A stretch of DNA of 64,000 nt, from IMG/VR virus record IMGVR_UViG_3300044736_000016, positions 45,769-109,768 of that record. One strand, written 5' to 3'. The first letter of the stretch is position 1. Every line of letters starts with the position of its first letter. A program made the translations under genes and the position numbers. The stretch is from a virus. A model generated the notes under the pieces. It saw only the letters and a program-made list of their open reading frames with translations, ran no database searches and had not been told where the DNA came from. Below are positions 54,694 to 62,421 of this stretch, piece after piece.

Positions 54694-54932
54694 GCTGCCG
54701 CCTCCGCTTTGGCCCAGATCGCGACCCGCCTCGTCGGCATCATCCCAGCCATGCCGGGGACAGCGAAGCGCTTGTGGAGCGGGCAGAACCGAACGTCTGC
54801 CACACCGTCACCCGCAGTTTGAGTGTCTTGGGATACGTGCATGCGGAAGGTGGCCGACTCTGCGCCCTCCCAGCAGTCGCGCCATCCGCAGTAGCCATCG
54901 GCGCACTTCGGGAGCATGCGGACGGTGGTCAT
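54690..54932 (-). CDS. Small Cys-rich protein, 80 aa
   Basis: Begins MTTVRMLPKCADGYCGWRDCWE, with a later RFCPLHKRF; likely zinc-bound. Its start and the junction with the upstream gene share about 25 bases with the junction at 57325-57350. Confidence 0.5.
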   Translation of the reverse strand: MTTVRMLPKCADGYCGWRDCWEGAESATFRMHVSQDTQTAGDGVADVRFCPLHKRFAVPGMAGMMPTRRVAIWAKAEAAA

Positions 54933-55252
54933 GGCCAGCCCAGCCGATCGCGCAAAGGAGCGAGGCGTGCCATCGTTGCCACGCTCTCATCGGCCAATTC
55001 CCCAAACCAGACGCGTGAGCCTCGCTCGTGCTCAATGGCACGCAATGCAGCGATGGCCTCATGGAACTGCCTGACCATGCGGCCCACATCTTCCACCTCA
55101 GCAACGCTCAGCCACGGGCCTACATGCTCAGATGGCCACGCCCATATGTCGCCATCTGGGTCTGCAAGCGTGACGCGGCCATGCTCATCCAACGGATGCC
55201 CACTTTCCTCGGGCGTGCACCGCAGTGCCATAAACCTCGGCGTGTCGGTCAT
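54929..55252 (-). CDS. LGW-family protein, 107 aa (paralogue 1)
   Basis: Ends LAPLRDRLGWP and carries a helical core starting WLSVAEVEDVGRMVRQ. Both features recur in the genes at 57329-57637 and 57838-58194, so it belongs to a local three-member family. Function unknown. Confidence 0.55.
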   Translation of the reverse strand: MTDTPRFMALRCTPEESGHPLDEHGRVTLADPDGDIWAWPSEHVGPWLSVAEVEDVGRMVRQFHEAIAALRAIEHERGSRVWFGELADESVATMARLAPLRDRLGWP

Positions 55253-55818
55253 CGCCGCTTCCCTGCGGGCTTCGGCTTCTCCACGCCGATCTTGCCCTTC
55301 GCCTTATGGAACGGCCGGATCGCTGCGGCAGCCTCGCCATCCTCGCGGAGGACGCGCCCCGCCTCCTTCGTATCCACAACGCGCTGCGTCTCATACGTAC
55401 ACGTCGGCTCTGCGTCTCCCGCGCGGAACTCCTCGTCGAGGATGGAGCACAGCCGGTCTGCCCTCTCCATCGCGCCGACGAAGGTATCGCCCGCGACGAT
55501 GTGGCCCAGCGTCACCCTCACCTGCACGTTGGAGACGAGTTCTGGCATCACCTGCGCGACGCCATCGCTGTCCCACTCGTAGCCGTCCGGGATCTTGGTG
55601 ACCAGCCCTGCCGACGTGCGGATCGGGCCGTTGTCCTTGTACCACGCTCCCAGCGAGCGGATGAGATGCCAACACTCGAGGTTGAGGTCGGCGCCGTACT
55701 GTGCCCACCACTCTGCGCGCTCTTGGATCGGGGCGTGGCGCGGTGGCGGGGCCGGGATGAGGGGTTGAGCGGGAGCCGAAGCCCCCGCTCCGAGATGGGT
55801 GTGATTCGTAGTTGTCAT
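55249..55818 (-). CDS. Hypothetical protein, 189 aa
   Basis: Located just downstream of the ERF gene. Helical core with LNLECWHLIRSLGAWYKD and VQVRVTLGHIVAGDTFVGAMERAD; a basic C-terminus (KAKGKIGVEKPKPAGKRR). Probably works in DNA recombination or repair by association, but no motif proves it. Confidence 0.5.
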   Translation of the reverse strand: MTTTNHTHLGAGASAPAQPLIPAPPPRHAPIQERAEWWAQYGADLNLECWHLIRSLGAWYKDNGPIRTSAGLVTKIPDGYEWDSDGVAQVMPELVSNVQVRVTLGHIVAGDTFVGAMERADRLCSILDEEFRAGDAEPTCTYETQRVVDTKEAGRVLREDGEAAAAIRPFHKAKGKIGVEKPKPAGKRR

Positions 55819-55825
55819 GTCAGAC

Positions 55826-56863
55826 TCAGAACGGGATCGGCGCGGGGTTGTCCCGCACGCCGCGGATGCATCCGGTGAGGTCGGAGATCAGGCTGACCAG
55901 CGGCCCCGTCTCCTCGAACGACCGCAGCCAGTCCGTCGACTTGGCCTTGCCGTCCCAGCCATGGTGGGTCATGACTGCCTTGCACGCCTCCGCGTCCATC
56001 TTGGAGAACTCAAGGGTCTTGCGAGCCGCGGTCTGGATGAGTTCGATAATGGTGACTGGCCCGTCCTCAGGCGGCGGTCCCTCATCCGTCATGGGTTGAC
56101 TCATCATCTCGGCCGCAGCCGCACCGGCCTCGGCGTCGCGGATCCACTGCGCCTGCACATCGAAGGCGGGGCGCCATCCGCACGAATCCTCTCCACGCTT
56201 CCACTCGGCGTGGCCGATGAACGGACGCTTGCCATCCGCGTAGATGATCGCCAAGGAGCCGCCGCAGTCTGGGCACCCCGGCTCGATGAGCACCTTGCGG
56301 GGCCGCTGACCCTCGCCTGAACCAGCAGGACCACCCTGAGTGGAGCGTGGCGCACTGCCCTGGTCGCGGGCCGCCGGCTTGCCTTCATCCTCGGCAGCTG
56401 CGAGATGGAACAGTGCCTTGTAAAACGCCTTGCGGGCGAACGACGATCCTGCGATGGGGTTGCTGCCGATGTCTGCCCACTCTGCCCAGTCCGTACGGTC
56501 TTCGGGGGTGTCCGCGTTGACGAGCCTAACCTTGAGCCTCACCATCCAGACATCGAAGGTACCGTCTCGTGCCGGTAGCGAGATCCGCTCAGGCGCCGCC
56601 GCCGAACTCCACTCCGTGACGACGCCATGCTCAGCGAGCAGCGGCCCAAGCACCTCCTCTACGTCATCGATACCGATGGCCTTCTTGCCGCCCGCCGTGG
56701 ACGCCGTCTTACTGGTCGCTTCCACGGGGCCGATCGCCTGCGTGATCGCGCTGATTCGCTGATAGAGGTTGCGGCCCGGATCGTGCTCGGGCACGTCCGC
56801 CGCTATTGCGCCGCTGGCCTTACGGCCTCGTGCAGTGCCGATGGGGATGGGCTGGTCGCTCAT
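55826..56863 (-). CDS. erf: ERF-family single-strand annealing protein, 345 aa
   Basis: NLYQRISAITQAIGPVEATSK, IDDVEEVLGPLLAEHGVV and VRLVNADTPEDRTDW, followed by FARKAFYKALFHL, are the conserved blocks of ERF recombinases (phage P22 Erf type). A CPDCGG...ESCGW zinc site follows (about residues 197-230). Erf anneals single strands in phage DNA circularisation and recombination. It is the only clear DNA-metabolism gene in the operon. Confidence 0.8.
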   Translation of the reverse strand: MSDQPIPIGTARGRKASGAIAADVPEHDPGRNLYQRISAITQAIGPVEATSKTASTAGGKKAIGIDDVEEVLGPLLAEHGVVTEWSSAAAPERISLPARDGTFDVWMVRLKVRLVNADTPEDRTDWAEWADIGSNPIAGSSFARKAFYKALFHLAAAEDEGKPAARDQGSAPRSTQGGPAGSGEGQRPRKVLIEPGCPDCGGSLAIIYADGKRPFIGHAEWKRGEDSCGWRPAFDVQAQWIRDAEAGAAAAEMMSQPMTDEGPPPEDGPVTIIELIQTAARKTLEFSKMDAEACKAVMTHHGWDGKAKSTDWLRSFEETGPLVSLISDLTGCIRGVRDNPAPIPF

Positions 56864-57096
56864 GCTGTCTCCACCTTGACTAGGGCATCTGCGAACGCCA
56901 ACTCGTCAGCGACCGCCTCCCGATACCACGTCCACTCGCCGGCCTCACCCTTGCCAAGGCAGACAGCGTTGTCCGTGGCGATACTCTCGTGTCCGCGCTC
57001 GCAACGCCACATGTCCAGGCACGCTACCGTCGAGGTGACGCTGTGGCGGTGGGCGACAAAGATCAACATCTGGTCGCAGTGCTGGCAGTGGTGCAT
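56860..57096 (-). CDS. Small zinc-ribbon protein, 78 aa
   Basis: ATG 57096 after AAGGGAG and a TAATG overlap. CQHCDQM and CLDMWRCERGHE provide four Cys/His ligands; a helix follows. Coupled to erf downstream. Unknown. Confidence 0.55.
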   Translation of the reverse strand: MHHCQHCDQMLIFVAHRHSVTSTVACLDMWRCERGHESIATDNAVCLGKGEAGEWTWYREAVADELAFADALVKVETA

Positions 57097-57332
57097 TACG
57101 CTGCGGCTCCCTTCGCGCCATGCCTTGCGGCACGCTCTGCGGCATCTGCGTCGGCGCACGGCCAGCACAAGTCAGCGTTCCGCCCCACACCGCCGATGGG
57201 CCAGTCCTGGCAGCGTCCGCAAAGCGATGGCTCCACGACGATGACACGGTGGCGCTGGCGGGCCTTGGGGAGCGTGCATACCGGGCAGTCCGTGCGGGAG
57301 CAGCCGGGGCAGCCGAGGACGAGGGTGGTCAT
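57096..57332 (-). CDS. Zinc-ribbon protein, 78 aa
   Basis: MTTLVLGCPGCSRTDCPVC and LCGRCQDWP...LCWPCADA supply six or more cysteines, possibly two zinc sites. Start overlaps the upstream stop (ATGA); stop overlaps the next start (TAATG). Unknown. Confidence 0.6.
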   Translation of the reverse strand: MTTLVLGCPGCSRTDCPVCTLPKARQRHRVIVVEPSLCGRCQDWPIGGVGRNADLCWPCADADAAERAARHGAKGAAA

Positions 57333-57637
57333 GCCCAGCCCAGCCGATGACGAATGGGTTCAACTGCGGCGAGCGCATCGTGCATCGGTTGCCACGGGCG
57401 TCCGCAGTCATCAGCCAGATACTCGTCAGTCGCCACTGCGATGACGCGACGAATGGCCTCCCATTCCTCCGTGCTCAGTCTCGGTATCAGATGGCCAGAG
57501 GTGGCGATGGTCTCCGTCCCGTTCGGGCACTCCACGATGTACTCATCGACGCCAGTCACGCCGTCCTCGCTGTGTTCCTCGCGCACCACGGTAACCACCA
57601 TCAGCGCGTCCTGTCCTAATGTTGGCGTGTAGGTCAT
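57329..57637 (-). CDS. LGW-family protein, 102 aa (paralogue 2)
   Basis: ATG 57637 follows GAAAGGAAAG. A beta N-terminal half (GQDALMVVTVVREEHS) precedes the family core LSTEEWEAIRRVI and the end VEPIRHRLGWA. The C-terminal third is the part shared with paralogues 1 and 3. Confidence 0.55.
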   Translation of the reverse strand: MTYTPTLGQDALMVVTVVREEHSEDGVTGVDEYIVECPNGTETIATSGHLIPRLSTEEWEAIRRVIAVATDEYLADDCGRPWQPMHDALAAVEPIRHRLGWA

Positions 57638-57837
57638 GATGCTTTCCTTTCGGTGAACGCGAGGGAGAGCAGGCGGCGCGTCTCCTCGATGCTGGCGGCT
57701 TGCTCCGACCGCGACATGCCGAGGCATCGCGGGCAGACTTCGCCATCGGGCTGCTGCTCCTCGTGGCATTCGATGCAGGACGCGTCTAGGCTCATCGGCA
57801 GGATGGCGTCGCGGGTGGAACGCTGGGTGAAGGCCAT
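57634..57837 (-). CDS. Zinc-ribbon protein, 67 aa
   Basis: CIECHEEQQPDGEVCPRCLG is a compact four-cysteine ribbon; helices flank it. Start directly abuts the upstream gene's TAG. Unknown. Confidence 0.6.
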   Translation of the reverse strand: MAFTQRSTRDAILPMSLDASCIECHEEQQPDGEVCPRCLGMSRSEQAASIEETRRLLSLAFTERKAS

Positions 57838-58194
57838 CTACCAGCCCAGCCGATCGCGGAGCGGTGCAAAGTCGCAGCGGGTATTCTCGGCGCGGTGGTG
57901 CGCGGTATTGATGCCGATCTCGTCGTTGGAGACAGGGTCGTCGTATGGACCACCGAGCAGGGTCAGGAGTTCGTCGATCTGCGTGTCCAACTCCTCTACG
58001 TGCCGACCGACGGCTTCCCATTCCTCGGCACTGGCCCACGGAGCGATGTGCTCCCGATCTACCTCAGCCGTCACATAGTCTTCGTCAGCACTATCGCCGT
58101 TACGCAGACAGACCTTGGCGCCAGCGTCAGCCTTGTAGCCCCAAAACTCGGCGCGGGCCGCCACGATACCGTCGATCTTGGGTTCCCACGTCAT
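57838..58194 (-). CDS. LGW-family protein, 118 aa (paralogue 3)
   Basis: ATG 58194 overlaps the stop of the upstream gene; GTG 58200 is an alternative. WASAEEWEAVGRHVEELDTQIDEL and the end FAPLRDRLGW match the other two members. Its N-terminal part is a small beta domain (AGAKVCLRNGDSADEDYV). Unknown. Confidence 0.55.
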   Translation of the reverse strand: MTWEPKIDGIVAARAEFWGYKADAGAKVCLRNGDSADEDYVTAEVDREHIAPWASAEEWEAVGRHVEELDTQIDELLTLLGGPYDDPVSNDEIGINTAHHRAENTRCDFAPLRDRLGW

Positions 58195-58550
58195 GTCCAC
58201 GTCTCCACGTTCGCGATGAGCGCATTGTCACGCGCCCAGCAGGCAACCTCACGAGCGAAATCGCGGTCAGCGCCATCGCCAACGCCAAGGAAGTAGTCCC
58301 ACGATGTCCACTGCTCAGGCTCGTAGCCAGCCTCGATGCGATGCTGCTCGTCCTGTGCCGCGTCGAAGTTGTCCTCGCGGTCGTTGCTCATACCAGAAGA
58401 CCAGTCGGTCACGAGCACACGCTCTGCGCCGATCACGACCAGCGGCATGCTGTGCTCGTGGCCCCACCCGCTGCGCCTCCACACGTCCGGGCCGAAGTGG
58501 TCCTCGATCTTTCGTGCGTCATAGATCGTGACTCCTCCCTCGCATCCCAT
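58191..58550 (-). CDS. Hypothetical protein, 119 aa
   Basis: Trp- and acidic-rich (PDVWRRSGWGHEHSMPLVVIG; YEPEQWTSWDYFLGVGDG). Overlaps both neighbours. No family recognised. Confidence 0.5.
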   Translation of the reverse strand: MGCEGGVTIYDARKIEDHFGPDVWRRSGWGHEHSMPLVVIGAERVLVTDWSSGMSNDREDNFDAAQDEQHRIEAGYEPEQWTSWDYFLGVGDGADRDFAREVACWARDNALIANVETWT

Positions 58551-58768
58551 CAGCGTGGGCTCCTATCGCCGTCAGCGCGGAGGGTGGCCTGTGCCTCTCC
58601 GTGGATCGTCCATGGGTCGTCGGTGACGCGCCTGCTCGGCCATCCCTCGGTCGGCTCGTCAGTGATGCAGGACGGCTCGTCATAGCAGCCACGGTTGCAC
58701 TTGCCGTCGCCAATACCATCGAGCCACGAGCGATAGTAGGGGCAGTCGCTCAGATCAAGCTCAGCCAT
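58550..58768 (-). CDS. Small Cys-rich acidic protein, 72 aa
   Basis: ATG 58768 overlaps the upstream stop. DCPYYRSWLDGIGDGKCNRGCYDEPSC holds four cysteines that may bind metal. Unknown. Confidence 0.5.
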   Translation of the reverse strand: MAELDLSDCPYYRSWLDGIGDGKCNRGCYDEPSCITDEPTEGWPSRRVTDDPWTIHGEAQATLRADGDRSPR

Positions 58769-59184
58769 CACGCAACCTCCCCGCTCGCGCGGTGCAAATT
58801 ACCGGCGTCGATCAGCGCGAGACGGATACGCTCGGGGTGCAGAGCGTCGAGGACGGGCTCCATGATGGCGAACACCGTGTCCTGGACGCCCCCCGGCGCG
58901 CTGATGCCGGTGGCGTAGCAGATCGCTTTGCGCTCTGGCGGCGTCTTTCCCACCGACGTGAGGTAGGCGTCTGCGGTTGCCAGCGCGGCGTTGGCCTGCG
59001 CGGCGAGTTGTCGGCCTGCCCGCTTGCGGTCGATCAGGTTCAACTCCTCGCATGCACGGATCACCGCGTCGAGTTCGGGCACGACACGCTTGGCCAGCTG
59101 CGTCTGCGCCTCGACGTACGCCTGCCGTGCGGCGTGTACCTGCTCGGTGCTAGTGGCGATGGGGGCGAGAGTGGCGGCGGTCAT
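58768..59184 (-). CDS. Hypothetical helical protein, 138 aa
   Basis: ATG 59184 overlaps the stop of the 45-aa gene. A helical bundle (QVHAARQAYVEAQTQLAKRVVPELDAVIRACEEL) with Gly-rich turn and a C-terminal helix. Unknown. Confidence 0.5.
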   Translation of the reverse strand: MTAATLAPIATSTEQVHAARQAYVEAQTQLAKRVVPELDAVIRACEELNLIDRKRAGRQLAAQANAALATADAYLTSVGKTPPERKAICYATGISAPGGVQDTVFAIMEPVLDALHPERIRLALIDAGNLHRASGEVA

Positions 59185-59318
59185 GACGTGCACGCGCGTG
59201 TGCCGCACGCGTCCAGCGCGGCGCATACGATCAGCGCGATATTCCACGGATTCCACGCACTGAGCAGCCACGGGTGAGCGTTGAACATCCAGATGATGAA
59301 CCAGATCAGCGCCAGCAT
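59181..59318 (-). CDS. 45-aa membrane peptide
   Basis: MLALIWFIIWMFNAHPW and NIALIVCAALDAC give one to two hydrophobic segments with four Trp. Both ends overlap neighbours by ATGA junctions, so it is very likely translated. A small membrane-acting early protein. Confidence 0.55.
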   Translation of the reverse strand: MLALIWFIIWMFNAHPWLLSAWNPWNIALIVCAALDACGTRACTS

Positions 59319-59875
59319 CACTGGCCACCCGTGGTGCACACAGAGCAGCCCTCGACCAGAGGCACGGCGTGCTCGCAGATCGGCACCTGCAAGGCGATGT
59401 CCTCCCGTACGCCTCCGCGACCATCGGCGACATGCACCACCAGCCCGAACAGCAGGCCAGCATCCTCACGGCGACGGACGAACACGCCTCCGGAATGGTC
59501 CGCTCCCCAACCGAGGATGGCGAGCAGCGCGCTACGGGTGCCGTCTGGGACCGCCTCGTGCTCCACCGACCGCCAGTTGTCGGCGTGAAGGTCAGCGAAA
59601 GTGACGCGCTCCTCTGCGGGGATACGCTGGATGGTCGTGGCAGGGGTCTCGGAGTGCCGCCACTCGGGTGCCTCATCGTAGGGGTCCATCCCGGCGGCAC
59701 GTCCAAGTGCCGCCCAACGGTGCCACGCCTTCACCATCCAATCGCGAGCGTTGTGCACGGCGCTGACTCCCACGTCAGAGCGCGTGTGGAAGTTGGCGGC
59801 CATGGCCGTGGCGGTGCGAAAGTCTCGACGTGCCTCCTCAGCGAGCATCTGCTCACGGGTTGCCATGGCGCTCAT
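59318..59875 (-). CDS. Hypothetical protein, 185 aa, first early gene
   Basis: Probably the first gene of the long leftward operon. N-terminal helices (ARRDFRTATAMAANFHTRSDV; ARDWMVKAWHRWAALGRAAG), a beta half and a C-terminal CEHAVPLVEGCSVC zinc-like set. ATG 59866 is an alternative. Unknown function. Confidence 0.5.
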   Translation of the reverse strand: MSAMATREQMLAEEARRDFRTATAMAANFHTRSDVGVSAVHNARDWMVKAWHRWAALGRAAGMDPYDEAPEWRHSETPATTIQRIPAEERVTFADLHADNWRSVEHEAVPDGTRSALLAILGWGADHSGGVFVRRREDAGLLFGLVVHVADGRGGVREDIALQVPICEHAVPLVEGCSVCTTGGQ

Positions 59876-60112
59876 CCGGGGTGCCTACACAGAACATACG
59901 CATCACCCGTAGCCTGCGCGGTATCCACGATGCCGTCAAGGGCACACGTCACCACACCGCAAGCTAGGCCGGTTCCGCCCGGGGTACGATCCATCCGCTG
60001 CCACCTCTCATCCAGGTGTCGGCCATGGGGCGGGCCGTTGCTGCGGCGCCGCCCTCCTTCGTGTGATCATTGAACCACGATGCCCGCGCGCCGTCAATAG
60101 GGGATGCGCACC
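59876..60112. other. Divergent control region
   Basis: Intergenic between the leftward early operon and the rightward XRE gene. On the minus strand there is a TTGACG near 59935-59940 that could be a -35 box for the leftward operon, and it is next to a GGTATCCAC half-site resembling the dispersed dyad. No gene is evident. Confidence 0.35.
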
Positions 60113-60142
60113 TTGACCAGCCAGTCACCAGATCGCTACCCT
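60113..60142 (+). promoter_or_regulatory. Promoter of the XRE gene (leaderless)
   Basis: TTGACC (60113-60118), 18-base spacer and TACCCT (60137-60142). The GTG at 60150 would be at or next to the transcription start, so the mRNA is likely leaderless; indeed no ribosome site precedes it. Confidence 0.45.
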
Positions 60143-60149
60143 CGGCCTC

Positions 60150-60374
60150 GTGAGCCAGCCCAACCGCATCCGCGAACTCCGAGAGCTACGCAAGCGCGAG
60201 GAGCCGGGGCGGTTCACGCAGGCTGGGCTGGCGGCACAGGTAGGCGTCGACACAGCCACGCTGCGACGCTGGGAGGCCGGTACCACTGTCCCCACCAGAC
60301 GCAACGTCAAGGCGCTGGCACGGCGGCTGGGGGTCAGCGTGGAGGAGTTGGAGGTCGGCGCGAAGCCGTGCTAG
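60150..60374 (+). CDS. XRE-family HTH regulator, 74 aa
   Basis: GTG start. IRELRELRKREEPGRFTQAGLAAQVGVDTATLRRWEAGTTVPTRRNVKALARRLGVSVEEL is a complete lambda-Cro/Xre HTH domain and nothing else. Placed opposite the early operon, it is a good candidate for a Cro-like repressor or early control protein. Confidence 0.8.
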   Translation: MSQPNRIRELRELRKREEPGRFTQAGLAAQVGVDTATLRRWEAGTTVPTRRNVKALARRLGVSVEELEVGAKPC

Positions 60375-60478
60375 GATCGCCCTAGGCTTGTGCGTCGCAC
60401 CAGTGGCTCTCCGGCACACTGGGGACCTGCAACTCTGAGTGCAGGCGCACAGCCTCCTTCCCTCTGACACATCTGCGC

Positions 60479-60506
60479 TTCACAGATACACTGTCAGGTG
60501 TAGGCT
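60479..60506 (+). promoter_or_regulatory. Promoter candidate
   Basis: TTCACA (60479-60484), 16-base spacer, TAGGCT (60501-60506): -35 matches consensus in five of six positions; the -10 is the same TAGGCT as in the 45.6-kb promoter. The next ATG is at 60522. Confidence 0.4.
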
Positions 60507-60521
60507 CCGGATCGACTGAGG

Positions 60522-60839
60522 ATGGGGACGATGAGGGCTGACGGGCACACGCTGGCGGCGCAGGAGTGGGTGGTCACCGAGGGCTGGGACGCCGGTCGAG
60601 GGCGGTGGTGCTGCCTAGAGTTGCGGCCGGCGACCTCTGGGGAGATCGTGGACGAGACCGAGCGCGAGAAGGTGGTCAGACAGCCGATCTACGTCATGGG
60701 CGACCCCAGCGACCCGCGATATGTGTCCGGGCATGGAGTCCTCGCTGAGACCGCCGAGACGCACCGGAGCCGATCACGTCAGCGCAAGGTGGGCGGGACC
60801 GAGGCCATGCAGATCCTGCGGCGGATGACGGGAGGCTAA
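60522..60839 (+). CDS. Hypothetical protein, 105 aa
   Basis: ATG 60522 or 60531. Trp-rich beta N-terminus (AAQEWVVTEGWDAGRGRWCCLELRPA) and basic C-terminus (SRSRQRKVGGTEAMQILRRM). Single rightward gene between regulators. Not recognised. Confidence 0.5.
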   Translation: MGTMRADGHTLAAQEWVVTEGWDAGRGRWCCLELRPATSGEIVDETEREKVVRQPIYVMGDPSDPRYVSGHGVLAETAETHRSRSRQRKVGGTEAMQILRRMTGG

Positions 60840-60850
60840 CCTCGGGTCGG

Positions 60851-60869
60851 AGTCGCCAGCCTGGAGACT
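60851..60869. promoter_or_regulatory. Dyad motif copy 7
   Basis: AGTCGCCAGCCTGGAGACT, the most symmetric copy (AGTC-x-CCAG-x-CTGG-x-GACT). It lies 12 bases after the rightward gene stop, before the hairpin at 60887. Confidence 0.55.
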
Positions 60870-60886
60870 GCGGCTAGACGTGGAGA

Positions 60887-60913
60887 GAGCCCGCCAGACG
60901 TTCTGACGGGCTC
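60887..60913. terminator. Terminator hairpin, convergent genes
   Basis: GAGCCCG (60887-60893) pairs with CGGGCTC (60907-60913); after one mismatch, CAGA and TCTG extend the stem around CGT. It lies between the rightward gene ending at 60839 and the leftward regulator ending at 60975. No T-run. Confidence 0.65.
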
Positions 60914-60974
60914 CCAGCCTGCCGCAGATCGACAAGCCCAGCAGACGAAGCGTCACGTATCCTACCGCGTCAGG

Positions 60975-62177
60975 TCAGGCTGCGGCGATCCCCAACCGCT
61001 GACCGAGGCTGGCCGCGCCGGGGATGGACCGCGACCGCCGCAGGATCGCCCTGACGATGTCCCGCACGATCTGCTGGTGGCGGATCTCCTCGGGCACCAG
61101 CGCCTCGGCCTGTAGCAGCGCGTGGATGGCAGCCTCGTCCTTTCGCTCAGCGGCGGCGTAGCAGCGGGCCAGTTCGAGCGACAGGCGGGAGCGGCGTTCG
61201 ACCATCTCGGGCGGGAACAGGCTCACATCGACGTCCTTGGCCCGCTCCACCGCCAGCCCGGTCTCCCCGAGCTCCACGGCCACGCTGACCCGGTGCAGAG
61301 CGACGTTCGGGGCGCCAAAGACGGTCCACCAGTGGTTCTGCGGCTGGTCACCGAGCCGGACGGACGCATCACCGGCCTCGGTCAGACACTCCTGCGCCCC
61401 TGCCCGGTCGGACTGACGCGCCGCAGAGATGGCCCCCATGAGCATCAACGCCCCGTAGACCGACACGGCAGCCTTGTCCTGACCACCCGCGGTCGGCTCT
61501 ACCCTGATCGCCGCAGCGAGGCAGACGTCCTTGGCCTCGGCGTGACGTCCGGAGCGCAGCAGAGGTAGGGCGTAGCGGTAGGCGGCGTGGCCCTGAGCGA
61601 GCACGTCGCCTGACTGGTGGGCTGCGTCGTACCCGGCCTGAGCCGCGCTGTATCCGGTCTCCTGGTCGCCGACGATCTCAGCCACGCGAGAGACGAGGAA
61701 CAGGGCCTGCGAGAGCATCCCGAGCGCCAAGGCGCGCTCCTCTCCCTCGTGCTGCTCCACGGCTGCCCGCGCCTTGGCCACGATGCTGGGTAGGTCGGCG
61801 CTCAGGTCGCGGTACTGGCAACCCTGGCGGGCGAGCCATGCGGCGTCCACGTCGCGGCGCAGGGATGGGAGGTCGACGGGGCGGTCCTCGAGCACGCCGT
61901 AGGGGATCACCGACCGACGCAGGCCGGGTAGACCGGAGAAGTCGAGGGCGCCGTTGGGGGCGAGGTGGAGCGGACCGGGGACGAGTTCGCGCGGGTCGAC
62001 GGCCAGCGCCTCGGCGATCTTGACGATCCACGAGAAGCGGTCTACCTCGGTGTGCCCGTTCTCAATGTCCCGCAGCCAGCGTTCCTCGCGCCCGAGACGA
62101 CCTGCCAGCTGCGCCTGCGTCAGCCCTCGGCGGTGTCGGAAGGCCCTGATCCGCGCCCCGGTGCTCACCTCAGCCAT
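60975..62177 (-). CDS. XRE-TPR transcriptional regulator, 400 aa
   Basis: Residues 1-70 are an XRE HTH (ARIRAFRHRRGLTQAQLAGRLGREERWLRDIENGHTEVD). The rest is a tetratricopeptide-like helical array with NHWWTVFGAPNVALHRVSVAVELGE, a signature of large actinobacterial XRE-TPR regulators. It overlaps the small zinc gene upstream by 13 bases. As the likely repressor of the lysogenic side, it differs from ordinary phage repressors in its large sensor part. Confidence 0.75.
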   Translation of the reverse strand: MAEVSTGARIRAFRHRRGLTQAQLAGRLGREERWLRDIENGHTEVDRFSWIVKIAEALAVDPRELVPGPLHLAPNGALDFSGLPGLRRSVIPYGVLEDRPVDLPSLRRDVDAAWLARQGCQYRDLSADLPSIVAKARAAVEQHEGEERALALGMLSQALFLVSRVAEIVGDQETGYSAAQAGYDAAHQSGDVLAQGHAAYRYALPLLRSGRHAEAKDVCLAAAIRVEPTAGGQDKAAVSVYGALMLMGAISAARQSDRAGAQECLTEAGDASVRLGDQPQNHWWTVFGAPNVALHRVSVAVELGETGLAVERAKDVDVSLFPPEMVERRSRLSLELARCYAAAERKDEAAIHALLQAEALVPEEIRHQQIVRDIVRAILRRSRSIPGAASLGQRLGIAAA

Positions 62178-62347
62178 GCCATCTCCTCCTCGAACCCACG
62201 ACGGTCGGCCTCACGCTCGGCTTCGGCACCCTGTTCGTCGGCCGCCGTTCGCTCATCCACGCAGGGCTGGCAGATCGGCTTGCCGGCGATCCAGACACCG
62301 GGAAGGGCTGGGTGAACGTGGCAGTAGCCGCACAGGGTGGTCGTCAT
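62165..62347 (-). CDS. Zinc-ribbon protein, 60 aa
   Basis: CGYCHVHPALPGVWIAGKPICQPC is a four-cysteine ribbon; an acidic coiled tail follows. First gene of the leftward regulator transcript, with a -10-like TACCGT eight bases before its ATG, so probably leaderless. Confidence 0.6.
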   Translation of the reverse strand: MTTTLCGYCHVHPALPGVWIAGKPICQPCVDERTAADEQGAEAEREADRRGFEEEMAWLR

Positions 62348-62360
62348 GGAGAGGACGGTA
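62348..62360 (-). promoter_or_regulatory. Leftward -10 box, leaderless
   Basis: On the minus strand TACCGT (62360-62355) precedes the ATG (62347) by seven bases. This spacing puts the transcription start at the ATG. No clear -35 is seen. Confidence 0.35.
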
Positions 62361-62400
62361 GCACCGCGCCACGAGAGCGGCTAGGACGGCAGGCCAACAT

Positions 62401-62421
62401 ACCGGTGGAAAAATCACCGGT
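62401..62421. promoter_or_regulatory. Perfect inverted repeat, immunity operator candidate
   Basis: ACCGGTG-GAAAAAT-CACCGGT: two perfect 7-bp arms around seven A/T-rich bases, in the 305-base gap between the leftward regulator transcript and the rightward HTH gene. The AT-rich centre in a high-GC genome is typical of repressor operators. Nothing else in 62422-62652 stands out except a GGAGGG ribosome site at 62639-62644. Confidence 0.55.
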
